Below, in pieces: positions 56,203 through 64,000 of a DNA stretch of 64,000 bases. A program made the translations under genes and the position numbers. The first letter of the stretch is position 1; each line of letters starts with the position of its first letter. The stretch is from Anaeromyxobacter paludicola. GTDB taxonomy: Bacteria; Myxococcota; Myxococcia; Myxococcales; Anaeromyxobacteraceae. The notes under the pieces were generated by a model, which worked only from the letters and a program-made list of their open reading frames with translations, made no database searches and was not told the DNA's origin. The stretch spans positions 3,410,001-3,474,000 of the forward strand of contig NZ_AP025592.1 of the NCBI RefSeq assembly GCF_023169965.1, read 5' to 3'.

Positions 56203-56230
56203 GCTTAGCTCACCCTTCGAGACCAGGAGC

Positions 56231-57469
56231 CTACTCGGTGCGCATCGCCTCGACCGGGTCGAGGCGGCTCGCCCGGGCCGCGGGGTAGATGCCGAAGAGC
56301 AGCCCGCAGCCGGACGCCGAGACGAGGGAGAGTAGCACCGCCCACGCCGGCACGCTCGCCGGAACTTGGTAGAGGGTGCGGGCCCCGAGCGCGATGCCGG
56401 CCCCGAGCAGCACGCCGAGCAGGCCGCCCAGGAGCGACAGCGTCACCGACTCCACCACGAACTGCGACAGGATGCGCCGCCGCCGCGCGCCGAGCGCCAT
56501 GCGCACCCCGATCTCGCGCGTCCGCTCCGCCACCGAGACCAGCATGATGTTCATGATCCCGATGCCGCCCACGAGGAGCGCCAGCGCGCAGACCCCGAAG
56601 GTGGCGGCGGTGACCACGGCGGCGATGTTGTTGAACACCTCGGCGATGGAGTCGTTGGAGAAGATCTCGAAGTCGTTCTCGGCGTCCGGGGCGAGGCCCC
56701 GCAGCCGCCGCAGCTGCCCCACCACCTCGTCGATGGCGCGCGGCACGTCCTCGTTGGAGGTGGCCTGGATGGCGATGTTGTCGTTGTTCGCCTTCCCGAG
56801 CACCTGCTCGAACGCCGGCCAGGGGATGGTCACGATGGCGTCGCGCGACTCGAGCCCGAGCACGCTCCCCATCCGCTCGAACACCCCCACCACCTCGAAG
56901 GAGGCGCCGCGGATCCGGATCTCGCGGCCGACGGCGCTCTCGCCCGGGAAGAGGAGGTCGGAGACGTCGGTGCCGACCACCGCCACCCGCCGGCCGAGCG
57001 CGATGTCGGTCTGGCTGACGAAGCGCCCCTCCGCCACGGTGACCGCGTTGGCGTACTCGTAGTCGGGCACCACCCCGGCCACCCCCACGTTCGGGCGGGT
57101 GGCGCGCTCGGCGGTCCAGATCCGCTCGGCGGTGCCCTGGTGGTACTCCTCGATGGAGACGTGGGCCACGTGCGGGCAGAGCGCCCGGATCGCCTCGCCC
57201 TGCTCGCGGGTGAGGTCCTTGCGCTTCGCGTACTTCGCCCGGTCGTGGTCGCCGAAGCTCACCGCCGGGAACTTCTGCACCTGGAACGAGGCCGCGCCGA
57301 GCTGGGCGAGGTCGGTGGTCACCTTGAGCCGGAGCCCCTCGGTGAGCGACATCATGGCCACCACCGTGGCGGCGCCGATCACGATGCCGAGCAGGGTGAG
57401 GAGCGAGCGGAGCGGGTTGGCGCGCAGCGTGCCGAGGGCGAGCGCCAGCGTGTCGAGGAAGCCGGTCAT
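56231..57469 (-). CDS. ABC transporter permease, FtsX/MacB type (second)
   Basis: A 412-residue permease with one N-terminal helix, a large periplasmic MacB-PCD domain and three C-terminal helices, including [24 protein letters not shown] 57469. It overlaps the previous permease gene by 4 bp. It pairs with that permease and the ATPase in a six-gene operon. Confidence 0.94.
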   Translation of the reverse strand: MTGFLDTLALALGTLRANPLRSLLTLLGIVIGAATVVAMMSLTEGLRLKVTTDLAQLGAASFQVQKFPAVSFGDHDRAKYAKRKDLTREQGEAIRALCPHVAHVSIEEYHQGTAERIWTAERATRPNVGVAGVVPDYEYANAVTVAEGRFVSQTDIALGRRVAVVGTDVSDLLFPGESAVGREIRIRGASFEVVGVFERMGSVLGLESRDAIVTIPWPAFEQVLGKANNDNIAIQATSNEDVPRAIDEVVGQLRRLRGLAPDAENDFEIFSNDSIAEVFNNIAAVVTAATFGVCALALLVGGIGIMNIMLVSVAERTREIGVRMALGARRRRILSQFVVESVTLSLLGGLLGVLLGAGIALGARTLYQVPASVPAWAVLLSLVSASGCGLLFGIYPAARASRLDPVEAMRTE

Positions 57470-58710
57470 TCGTAGCGCAGCGCCTCCACCGGATCGAGGT
57501 GGGCGGCGCGCCAGGCCGGCCAGGAGCCGAAGGCGAGCCCGACCAGCGTCGAGAAGCCGAGCCCGAGCAGCACCGCCGAGGGGGTCGCGGCCGCCGCCAG
57601 CGGCGACACCAGCGCCACGAGCTGCGCCGCCCCGAGTCCGAGCGCGGTGCCCACGGCGCCGCCGAGCGCCGCCACGAAGGCCGCCTCGAGCAGGAACTGG
57701 AAGAGGATGGTGCCGCGCCGGGCGCCGAGGGCGCGCCGGACGCCGATCTCGCGGGTCCGCTCGTGGACCGACACCAGCATGATGTTCATGATCCCGATGC
57801 CGCCCACCACGAGCGTGATGAGCCCCACGCCGACCGCGACGCCGTAGAGGGCGCCGGTGAGCTGGCCGTAGACCTTGAGGAACTGCTCCTGCCGGTTCAT
57901 GGCGAAGTCGTCCGCCTTGCCGGCGGGGACGCGCCGGGCGCGGCGCAGGATCCCGGTGAGCTCGTCCTCGAGCGCGGGGAGGTCGCCCGGCGCGGCGGTG
58001 ACCGCGATCTGCAGCGACCGCTTGGTGCCGAAGATCCGCTCGAAGGCGCCGAGCGGCACGGTCACGTTGTTGTCCATGGCCATGCCGAGGAAGCGCCCCC
58101 GCCGCTCCAGGAGCCCCACCACCGTGAAGGGCCGCCCGGAGAGAAGCACCCGCTGCCCCAGCACCTCCGCCGGCCGCGCCCCGGGGAAGAGCCGGTCGGA
58201 CACGTCGGCGCCGAGGACCGCCACCGCGCGCGAGAGCTCCACGTCGCTCTCCACCAGGAAGCGGCCGGCGCCGACGGTGCCGCCGCCGGTCTCGAGGTAG
58301 CGGGTGTTGGTGCCGTTCACCGCCACCCCGGTGAGCTCGACGTCGCCGCGGCGCACCGCCGCCCGCGCGCGGGCGGTGGGGGCGATGGCCTGGGCGAGCG
58401 TGCACTCGCGCTGCACCGCCTCCACCTCGGCGCGGCCGATGGGGCGCCGGTTGCGCATGGTCCACCACTCGTCGGCGCCGCTGAGCCACTTCCAGCGGTC
58501 CACGTAGAGCGTGTGCGACCCGAGGGTCGCCACCTGCGCCTCGAAGCTGCGGTCGAGCCCCTGGATGATGGCGACGATGGCGATCACCGTCATCACGCCG
58601 ATGACGATGCCGAGGGTGGTGAGGAAGCTCCGCAGCCGCGCCGCCACGAGCGAGCCGGCGGCGATGCGCAGGGCCTCCGACGCCTCGGCGAGCGCGCGGC
58701 TCCCCCTCAC
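57466..58710 (-). CDS. ABC transporter permease, FtsX/MacB type (first)
   Basis: A 414-residue permease of the same layout as its downstream partner ([21 protein letters not shown] near the C-terminus). GTG 58710 start overlaps the ATPase stop. The two are clearly related but not identical, so the transporter is probably heterodimeric. Confidence 0.93.
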   Translation of the reverse strand: MRGSRALAEASEALRIAAGSLVAARLRSFLTTLGIVIGVMTVIAIVAIIQGLDRSFEAQVATLGSHTLYVDRWKWLSGADEWWTMRNRRPIGRAEVEAVQRECTLAQAIAPTARARAAVRRGDVELTGVAVNGTNTRYLETGGGTVGAGRFLVESDVELSRAVAVLGADVSDRLFPGARPAEVLGQRVLLSGRPFTVVGLLERRGRFLGMAMDNNVTVPLGAFERIFGTKRSLQIAVTAAPGDLPALEDELTGILRRARRVPAGKADDFAMNRQEQFLKVYGQLTGALYGVAVGVGLITLVVGGIGIMNIMLVSVHERTREIGVRRALGARRGTILFQFLLEAAFVAALGGAVGTALGLGAAQLVALVSPLAAAATPSAVLLGLGFSTLVGLAFGSWPAWRAAHLDPVEALRYE

Positions 58711-59456
58711 GTGCCCACCGCCCGCGGCACCGAGAGCGCCGCCACCTCTTCGCCGGGGCCGTCGGCGACCACCCGGCCGTCCGAGAGCCGCACCGCGCGC
58801 GGGCAGCGCGCGGCGAGCCGGGGCTCGTGCGTGACGAGCACGATGGTGTGCCCCCGGGCGTGCAGCTCGGAGAAGAGCCGGACGATCTCCTCGCCGGTGG
58901 CCGAGTCGAGGTTGCCGGTCGGCTCGTCGGCGAGGAGCAGCGACGGCTCGCCCACCAGGGCGCGGGCCACCGCGACCCGCTGCCGCTGCCCGCCGGAGAG
59001 CTCGTTGGGCCGGTGGTGCATGCGCTGGGCGAGCCCCACCGCGGTGAGCGCCGCCTCGGCGCGGACCCGCCGCTCGCGGCGCGGCACGCCGCGGTAGACG
59101 AGCGGCAGCTCCACGTTGGCGAGCGCGGTGGCGCGCGGGAGGAGCTGGAAGGTCTGGAAGACGAAGCCGATCTCGCGGTTGCGCAGGTCGGCGAGGGCGT
59201 CGTCGGAGAGGCCGGCCACGTCCTGCCCGTTGATCCGGTAGCGCCCGCCGGTCGGGGTGTCGAGGCAGCCGAGGATGTTCATGAGGGTGGACTTGCCCGA
59301 GCCCGACTGGCCCACCACCGCGACCCACTCCCCGCGCCGCACCTCGAAGGAGACGCCGTCGAGGGCGTGCACCACCTCGCCGCCGACGAGATAGTGGCGG
59401 CGCAGCCCCTCGAGCGAGAGGAGGGGCGCGTCGGGGCCGGCTCCCGGGCCGCTCAC
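58707..59456 (-). CDS. ABC transporter ATPase, MacB/LolD type
   Basis: 249 residues. Walker [11 protein letters not shown]-loop, signature LSGGQRQR and Walker [14 protein letters not shown], the last typical of the MacB/LolD class. GTG start overlaps the adaptor-gene stop by 4 bp. Unlike E. coli MacB, the ATPase and permease are separate proteins. Confidence 0.95.
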   Translation of the reverse strand: MSGPGAGPDAPLLSLEGLRRHYLVGGEVVHALDGVSFEVRRGEWVAVVGQSGSGKSTLMNILGCLDTPTGGRYRINGQDVAGLSDDALADLRNREIGFVFQTFQLLPRATALANVELPLVYRGVPRRERRVRAEAALTAVGLAQRMHHRPNELSGGQRQRVAVARALVGEPSLLLADEPTGNLDSATGEEIVRLFSELHARGHTIVLVTHEPRLAARCPRAVRLSDGRVVADGPGEEVAALSVPRAVGT

Positions 59457-60748
59457 GACTTCTTCCCGCCCTCGCCGGGGACCGCGTCCTTGACCGGCTT
59501 GCCGTCCTCGAGCTCGCGCGCGAGGACCTTGTACGGGCCCTCCACCACCGTCTCGCCCGGCTTCACGCCGTCGAGGATCTCGATCTCGCTCTCGCTCGCG
59601 AGCCCGGTCTCGACCCGGCGCGCGCGCGCCACCCCGCGCTCCACCACGAACACCACCTTCTGCGTGGGCTCGCGCCGGGCCCTGGCGCCCGGGGCCGGCG
59701 CCACCGGCCGCTCGTCGCGCCGCTCGGCCGGGCCGCGCAGCTGCTTCTCGGTCCGGACCGTCACCGCCTGGATCGGCACCACCACCGCCTTCTCGTGGGT
59801 CTCGGTGGAGATGCCGGCCTGGCAGCTCATGCCCGGGAGCGCGCCCGCCACCGGGGCGGTGAGGGCGAGCCGCACCGGGAAGGTGGTCACCTCGGCCTCG
59901 GTGCCGGCGTTCTTGATGGTGGCGTTCTTCGCGATCTCGACCACCTGCGCCGGCCAGCGCCGGTCGGGGAAGGCGTCGATCTCCACCTCCGCCTGGTCGC
60001 CCTCGTGGAGGTAGACCACCTCGTGCTCGCCCACCTCCACCTTCGCCTCCATGGAGGAGAGGGTGGCCACGATGACGATCACGTCCTCGCTGAAGTCGGA
60101 GCCCCGCACCCGCTCCCCGACCTGCTTCTGGCGCGAGGTGACGATGCCGTCGATGGGGGCGTAGAGGGTGGTGAGGTCGAGGAAGTGGCGCGCCTCGGCG
60201 AGGGCGGCCTCGGCCTGGGCGATGCGCTGCCGCGCCGCCTGGGCCCGCGCCCGCTCGGCGGCGACGTCCGACTCCGCCCGCTCCAGCTCCGCCTGCGAGG
60301 CGTTGCCGGAGCCGGCGAGCCGGCGCACCCGGGCCAGCTCCGCCTCGAGCTTCCGCACCTGCACCTCCTCGAGCCCGAGGTCGGCGGCGGCGCTGGCGCG
60401 GGCCGCCTCCTGCTGGCGCACCTGGGCGGCGTAGCGGCGCGAGTCGATGCGCCCGAGGTACTGCCCCTTCTTCACGCGGTCGCCCTCGTGCACCGTGAGG
60501 TCGAGCAGGTCGCCGGAGAGGTTGGAGCTGAGCTTCACCTCGGTGGCCGCCTGCAGCTTGCCGGCGGCGGTCACCTTGCGGGTGATGGCTCCCTGCCGCG
60601 CCGCGGCGGTCTGCACGCCGATCGGCGGGACCGGCCGCGGCCGGAGCGAGAAGGCGAGGAGCGCCAGCACCGCGGCGCAGAACGCGAGGGCGAGGAGCCG
60701 CTGGCCCCACGACATGGACACGGGCTTCGCGGGAACGGCTTCGGTCAC
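59453..60748 (-). CDS. MacA-like periplasmic adaptor (membrane fusion protein)
   Basis: 431 residues. An N-terminal anchor (about residues 13-35), a biotinyl-lipoyl half ([23 protein letters not shown]), a long coiled coil (about 95-180) and beta-barrel domains. GTG 60748 start. It links the MacB-type transporter to the TolC channel upstream in the operon. Confidence 0.93.
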   Translation of the reverse strand: MTEAVPAKPVSMSWGQRLLALAFCAAVLALLAFSLRPRPVPPIGVQTAAARQGAITRKVTAAGKLQAATEVKLSSNLSGDLLDLTVHEGDRVKKGQYLGRIDSRRYAAQVRQQEAARASAAADLGLEEVQVRKLEAELARVRRLAGSGNASQAELERAESDVAAERARAQAARQRIAQAEAALAEARHFLDLTTLYAPIDGIVTSRQKQVGERVRGSDFSEDVIVIVATLSSMEAKVEVGEHEVVYLHEGDQAEVEIDAFPDRRWPAQVVEIAKNATIKNAGTEAEVTTFPVRLALTAPVAGALPGMSCQAGISTETHEKAVVVPIQAVTVRTEKQLRGPAERRDERPVAPAPGARARREPTQKVVFVVERGVARARRVETGLASESEIEILDGVKPGETVVEGPYKVLARELEDGKPVKDAVPGEGGKKS

Positions 60749-62133
60749 AGGACGCCTCCGACGGCGCGGTTGAGATCGGCGCGCGCCACCGCCTCGTCCA
60801 CGCGCGCCTGCAGGAGGGTGAGCTTCGCCTGGGTCAGCTTGAGGAGCGCGTCGCGGACCTCGAGCTGGCTCGCCGCCCCGGCGTCGAGCCGGGCCCGGGC
60901 GAGCTTCACGTTCTCCTCGGCGCTGCCGAGGCTCTCGGCGGCGAGCAGGGCCGAGCGGGAGAGCGCCACCAGCGCCGAGCGGGCGCGGGCGATCTCGCTC
61001 GCGACCTGCTGATCGGCCTGCTCCGCGCCGATGCGGGCCTGGGCCTCGGCGATCCCGGCCTTCGCCACCTGCGCCTGCGTCTGCCGCCCCGCGAAGAGGT
61101 TCCAGGTGAGCGCCACCTGCGCCACCGCGGTGTACTGGCGGGTGGGGTCGCCCAGCACGCCCTCCGAGCCGGTGAGGCTCGGCCCCTCGCGGTTGTAGGC
61201 GGCCTGGAGGCTCAGCGCCGGCCACCAGTCGGCGCGCGCGATGGCCACGTCGAGCCCGCTCGCGGCCACCAGCTCGCGCTGGCTGCGCAGGAGCGGCCGC
61301 GCCGCCCGCGCCCGCGCCAGCAGCGCCTCGGCCGGCGGCGGCTCGGCGGCGCCGCCGAGCCCGGGCGCGTCCACGGCGGCCGGGGCCACCACCGCCGGGA
61401 CGTCCACCCCCTCGCCGCCCAGCGCCACCGCGAGGTCGCTCCGGGCCTGCGCCACCCGCGCCCGCTGCGACTCGACGTTGATCCGGTCGTTCGCGAGGTT
61501 CACCCGGGCGGCGTAGGCGTCGCCCTTGAGCCCGCGCCCCTCCGCGAAGAGGGCGTCGGCGCGCCGCACCAGCTCCTCGCTGCGCGCCACCGTCTCCTCG
61601 AGCACGGCGAGGCTCCGCTCCGCCTTCACCACCTCGTAGAACTTGCGGGTGACGTCGAAGGCGGTGGTGAGCGCCGCCTCGTCGAGCTGCCCCGCCGAGG
61701 CGCGCTCCATCGATTCGGCGCGCCGGATCGCGTTCCAGGAGCGGAGCCCGTCGAAGATCGGCTGCGACAGCTTGAGGCCGAGCGACCAGTCGGCGAAGTC
61801 GGTCGCCGGGATGTTGATGGCCTGCTGCTGGAAGGTGGGCAGGCCGTCCGGCCCGACGCCGGTCGGGACCACCTGCACCGACTGGCGGGCCCCCACGAAG
61901 TCGCGCCCCCCGCTCGCGGAGAGGTCGAGGCGCGGCAGCACGCCGGCCCAGGAGGCGGTGACGTCCACCCCGGCCGCCTCGCGGCGCGACCGCGAGAGCC
62001 GGAGGTCCTTGTTCTGCCGCCCGGCGAGGGCCAGGGCGTCGTCGAGGGTGAGCGCGCCGCCCGCCGGCGCCGCGGCGGCCGGGGAGGCCACCGCGCCGAG
62101 GACCGCGAGCAGGCAGAGGGCCCCGGCGCTCAC
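60745..62133 (-). CDS. TolC-family outer-membrane efflux protein
   Basis: 462 residues. A signal peptide (ends SPAAA-AP) is followed by two homologous halves rich in helix. Motifs are [17 protein letters not shown] near the start and [32 protein letters not shown] near the end, both typical of TolC/OEP proteins. GTG 62133 start, 4-bp overlaps both sides. Confidence 0.93.
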   Translation of the reverse strand: MSAGALCLLAVLGAVASPAAAAPAGGALTLDDALALAGRQNKDLRLSRSRREAAGVDVTASWAGVLPRLDLSASGGRDFVGARQSVQVVPTGVGPDGLPTFQQQAINIPATDFADWSLGLKLSQPIFDGLRSWNAIRRAESMERASAGQLDEAALTTAFDVTRKFYEVVKAERSLAVLEETVARSEELVRRADALFAEGRGLKGDAYAARVNLANDRINVESQRARVAQARSDLAVALGGEGVDVPAVVAPAAVDAPGLGGAAEPPPAEALLARARAARPLLRSQRELVAASGLDVAIARADWWPALSLQAAYNREGPSLTGSEGVLGDPTRQYTAVAQVALTWNLFAGRQTQAQVAKAGIAEAQARIGAEQADQQVASEIARARSALVALSRSALLAAESLGSAEENVKLARARLDAGAASQLEVRDALLKLTQAKLTLLQARVDEAVARADLNRAVGGVL

Positions 62134-62843
62134 GCCGCACCTCCGGCGAGCGCGGGGAGGGCGAGCTTCGCCGTCACGACGTACCCGGCCCAGAGCGCCC
62201 CCACCACCGCGGCGGCGCGGCGGCGCGACACGCCGGCCACCGGGGCGAGCCCGAGGACGAGGAGCGCGGCCGCCCAGAGCGCGAACAGGTCGAGGCTCGC
62301 GGCCGGCGCGAGCCAGCGCGGCGGCGCGCCCGGCGGCAGCCAGGCGGCGAGGTTGGCGGGGAGGACCGTATCGAGCGCCTCGGGCCGGAGCCGCCCGGCC
62401 CGGAGCAGGGCCGGGATGGCGAGGAGCCGCTCGAGCGCGAGCGGCAGGAGGGCGTGCGCCGTCACCGCGAGGGTGGGCCGGAAGGCGGGCCGGCCGCCCG
62501 CGGTGCGCAGCCCCGCGAGCAGCGCCGCCGCCACCGCGAGCGCCTGCAAGGAGGGGCCGAGCGCGGCGCCCGCCCAGCCGGAGAGGGCGCCGACCTTGCG
62601 GGCCTGCGCGGCGGCCTCCTCGCGCTGGTGGTCGGTCGGCTCGGGCTGGCCGGGCTGCTGCTCCTTGTCGAGCCGCTCGACGCCGGCCCGCTCGAGGTCG
62701 AGGCGCGGCAGCGCCACCGCGGTCGCGAGGAGGGCGGCGGCGGTGGCGGCGAGGAGCGGGGCCAGGAGGGCGCGCCGCCCGGCGGCGCGGGCGAGCGCGC
62801 CGGGCGGGCTGCGGAAGGTGTCGAGGAGGAGGTCGGCGGTCAT
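62130..62843 (-). CDS. Yip1-like membrane protein (first gene of exporter operon)
   Basis: 237 residues with five to six hydrophobic segments and a charged loop (about 55-80, EEAAAQARKVG). The layout resembles the Yip1/YIP1-domain group. Its function in the operon is unknown; a role in exporter assembly is a guess. ATG 62843. Confidence 0.72.
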   Translation of the reverse strand: MTADLLLDTFRSPPGALARAAGRRALLAPLLAATAAALLATAVALPRLDLERAGVERLDKEQQPGQPEPTDHQREEAAAQARKVGALSGWAGAALGPSLQALAVAAALLAGLRTAGGRPAFRPTLAVTAHALLPLALERLLAIPALLRAGRLRPEALDTVLPANLAAWLPPGAPPRWLAPAASLDLFALWAAALLVLGLAPVAGVSRRRAAAVVGALWAGYVVTAKLALPALAGGAA

Positions 62844-62974
62844 GTGGGTGCCGCCCCGCCCTACGGGGCAGGGGGCGCCCGTATTTCAACCAGACCGCCG
62901 AAGGAGTCAAAGCCTTGCCCGGAATACCCTGGCCGGCCCGCTCGACCGCGCCGGCCGGCCCGCGGGCCCGGCGC

Positions 62975-63493
62975 TCACTTCAGGAGCTTGAGCGCGCGGG
63001 TGAGGAGGCTCGGCTGCGCGCGCCGGAAGAGCCGCCGCGCCCGCCCCCGCCCGTAGGAGAGCTCCTCGACCGCCTCGTGCGCCGAGAACCGCCCCGGCCC
63101 GGCCACGAGCAGCCCGAGGGCGATGGCCATGAGGGCGAGGTTGTACTCGTAGCCGCCCTTGGTGATGTCGAACCCGTTCCGGGCGTGGACCCGCCAGACC
63201 GCCACCGCCTGCGTGGCGAGCACCGCCAGCGCCGCCGGCCGCGTCGCGAACCCGAGCAGCGCCATCGCCCCGGCCGCCGTCTCGGCGATGCCGGTGGCGA
63301 GCGCCCAGCGCTCTCCCGGCGCGATGCCGACGCTCTCCATGAACTGGCCGGTCTGCGCCCGACCCTCGGCCCGGAGCTTCCCGGTGCCGTGGTAGAGCAT
63401 GCTCGCGCCGAGCGCCATCCGCGCCGGCAGCGTCGCCGCGTCGCGGACCGCGCTGCGCCCCGTCATCATCCCCGCCGCGTCGATCGTCGTCAT
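62975..63493 (-). CDS. DoxX-family membrane protein
   Basis: 172 residues with four transmembrane helices and the DoxX pattern ALGASMLYHGTGKL plus ESVGIAPGERWALATGIAETAAGAMALLG. The C-terminal extension (RARRLFRRAQPSLL) is cytoplasmic and basic. DoxX relatives have been tied to quinone or thiosulfate reactions and oxidative stress; the role here is not determined. Confidence 0.88.
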   Translation of the reverse strand: MTTIDAAGMMTGRSAVRDAATLPARMALGASMLYHGTGKLRAEGRAQTGQFMESVGIAPGERWALATGIAETAAGAMALLGFATRPAALAVLATQAVAVWRVHARNGFDITKGGYEYNLALMAIALGLLVAGPGRFSAHEAVEELSYGRGRARRLFRRAQPSLLTRALKLLK

Positions 63494-63588
63494 GCCTCCG
63501 CCTCCCGGGGAAATGTCGGGACCCCCGCGCGGCCCGGCAACGCTCCGCGGCGCTGGAAAGCGGGCGGGGCGGCGGCTATGGTCGCGGG

Positions 63589-64000
63589 ATGGCCCGCCCG
63601 CTCCTCGCCCTGGCGCTCGCCGCGCTCCTCACGCGGCCGGCGTCCGCCGCGCCCGCCGGCGCGCCCCCCCGGACGCTGACCGTCGCCGCCGCCGCCAACC
63701 TCAAGGCGCCCATGGCCGATCTCGTCGCCGCCTTCGAGGAGGATCGCCCCGGCGTGAAGGTGCGGACCACCTTCGGCGCCTCCGCCAACCTCGCCGCGCA
63801 GGCGCGCGCCGGTGCGCCGTTCGACCTGTTCCTCTCGGCCGACGACCTCCACCCGCGCAAGCTCGCGGAGGCCGGGCTCGCCGACGCGGGCGGGCCGTTC
63901 ACGTACGCGCTCGGGCGGCTGGCGCTCTGGGCCCCCGCCGGCTCGCCGCTCGCCGTCGAGAAGGAGGGGCTCGCGGTGCTCGCCTCCCCCGCCGTGCGCA
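63589..64000 (+). CDS. modA: Molybdate ABC transporter substrate-binding protein (3' end outside window)
   Basis: 137 codons are seen from ATG 63589. A signal peptide (ends ASA-APAG) is followed by TLTVAAAANLKAPMADLVAAFEEDRPGVKVRTTFGASANLAAQARAGAPFDLFLSAD, the hallmark of ModA with its molybdate-binding Ser residues. The remainder lies beyond the window. modB and modC probably follow. Confidence 0.9.
   Translation, partial: MARPLLALALAALLTRPASAAPAGAPPRTLTVAAAANLKAPMADLVAAFEEDRPGVKVRTTFGASANLAAQARAGAPFDLFLSADDLHPRKLAEAGLADAGGPFTYALGRLALWAPAGSPLAVEKEGLAVLASPAVR

Overview
The window is one 64 kb piece of a very GC-rich genome. Third codon positions are almost always G or C, and GTG starts are common. 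The gene set is Gram-negative: KDO and lipid A enzymes, the LPS bridge proteins LptC/A/B, RpoN, a MacAB/TolC-type exporter, and several lipoproteins. Cys-rich and DGG-rich lipoproteins, PEGA proteins, a PilZ-receiver protein, complex I genes and a methanogen-like Mvh/Hdr hydrogenase together suggest a deltaproteobacterial (Myxococcota) organism, most like Anaeromyxobacter. That placement is inference; no 16S rRNA gene is present. I found no rRNA, tRNA or CRISPR array.

Layout. 1-6.8 kb: divergent surface lipoproteins (a tandem-repeat protein and a beta-propeller protein) and a PEGA-domain protein. 6.8-13.2 kb: a CheY-like receiver, a ceramidase-family protein divergent from purF, an RMD1/DUF155-like membrane protein, HU, a GNAT enzyme and a PilZ-receiver protein. 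13.2-20.4 kb: a partial complex I operon (nuoE, F, J, K only), membrane proteins, plsY, a thioesterase and an ABC exporter. 20.4-22.4 kb: an HNH endonuclease gene flanked by about 134 bp imperfect inverted repeats. 22.5-31.4 kb: ftsK, then gatC-gatA-gatB with small membrane proteins, and mtnA. 31.5-37.7 kb: a KirBac channel, rplU-rpmA-obgE-trmH and an RNA pseudouridine synthase. 37.7-48.7 kb: an envelope block (wecB, kdsB-pyrG-kdsA-kdsC, lpxL, lptC-lptA-lptB-rpoN, hpf, ptsN). 48.9-54.7 kb: a compact hdrA / tusA-like / mvhD-mvhG fusion / mvhA / maturation protease operon. 54.8-64 kb: an SH3-like lipoprotein, lepB, a six-gene MacAB-TolC-type exporter operon, a DoxX protein and the start of modA.

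How the genes work together. The LPS block supplies CMP-KDO (KdsA, KdsC, KdsB, with CTP from PyrG), acylates lipid A (LpxL) and exports LPS (LptC/A/B). The Hdr/Mvh block encodes a soluble [NiFe] hydrogenase joined to a flavin- and FeS-rich HdrA, without HdrB or HdrC. A TusA-like sulfur carrier sits inside that operon, which makes the block the best candidate for an unusual electron-transfer or sulfur system here. Many genes overlap by 4 bp (GTGA or ATGA), so operons are tight.

A family of GC-rich hairpin repeats (cores such as CTCCCCGC-CCGA-GCGGGGAG) recurs between genes. In one place it has become coding sequence at the end of the hydrogenase fusion gene.
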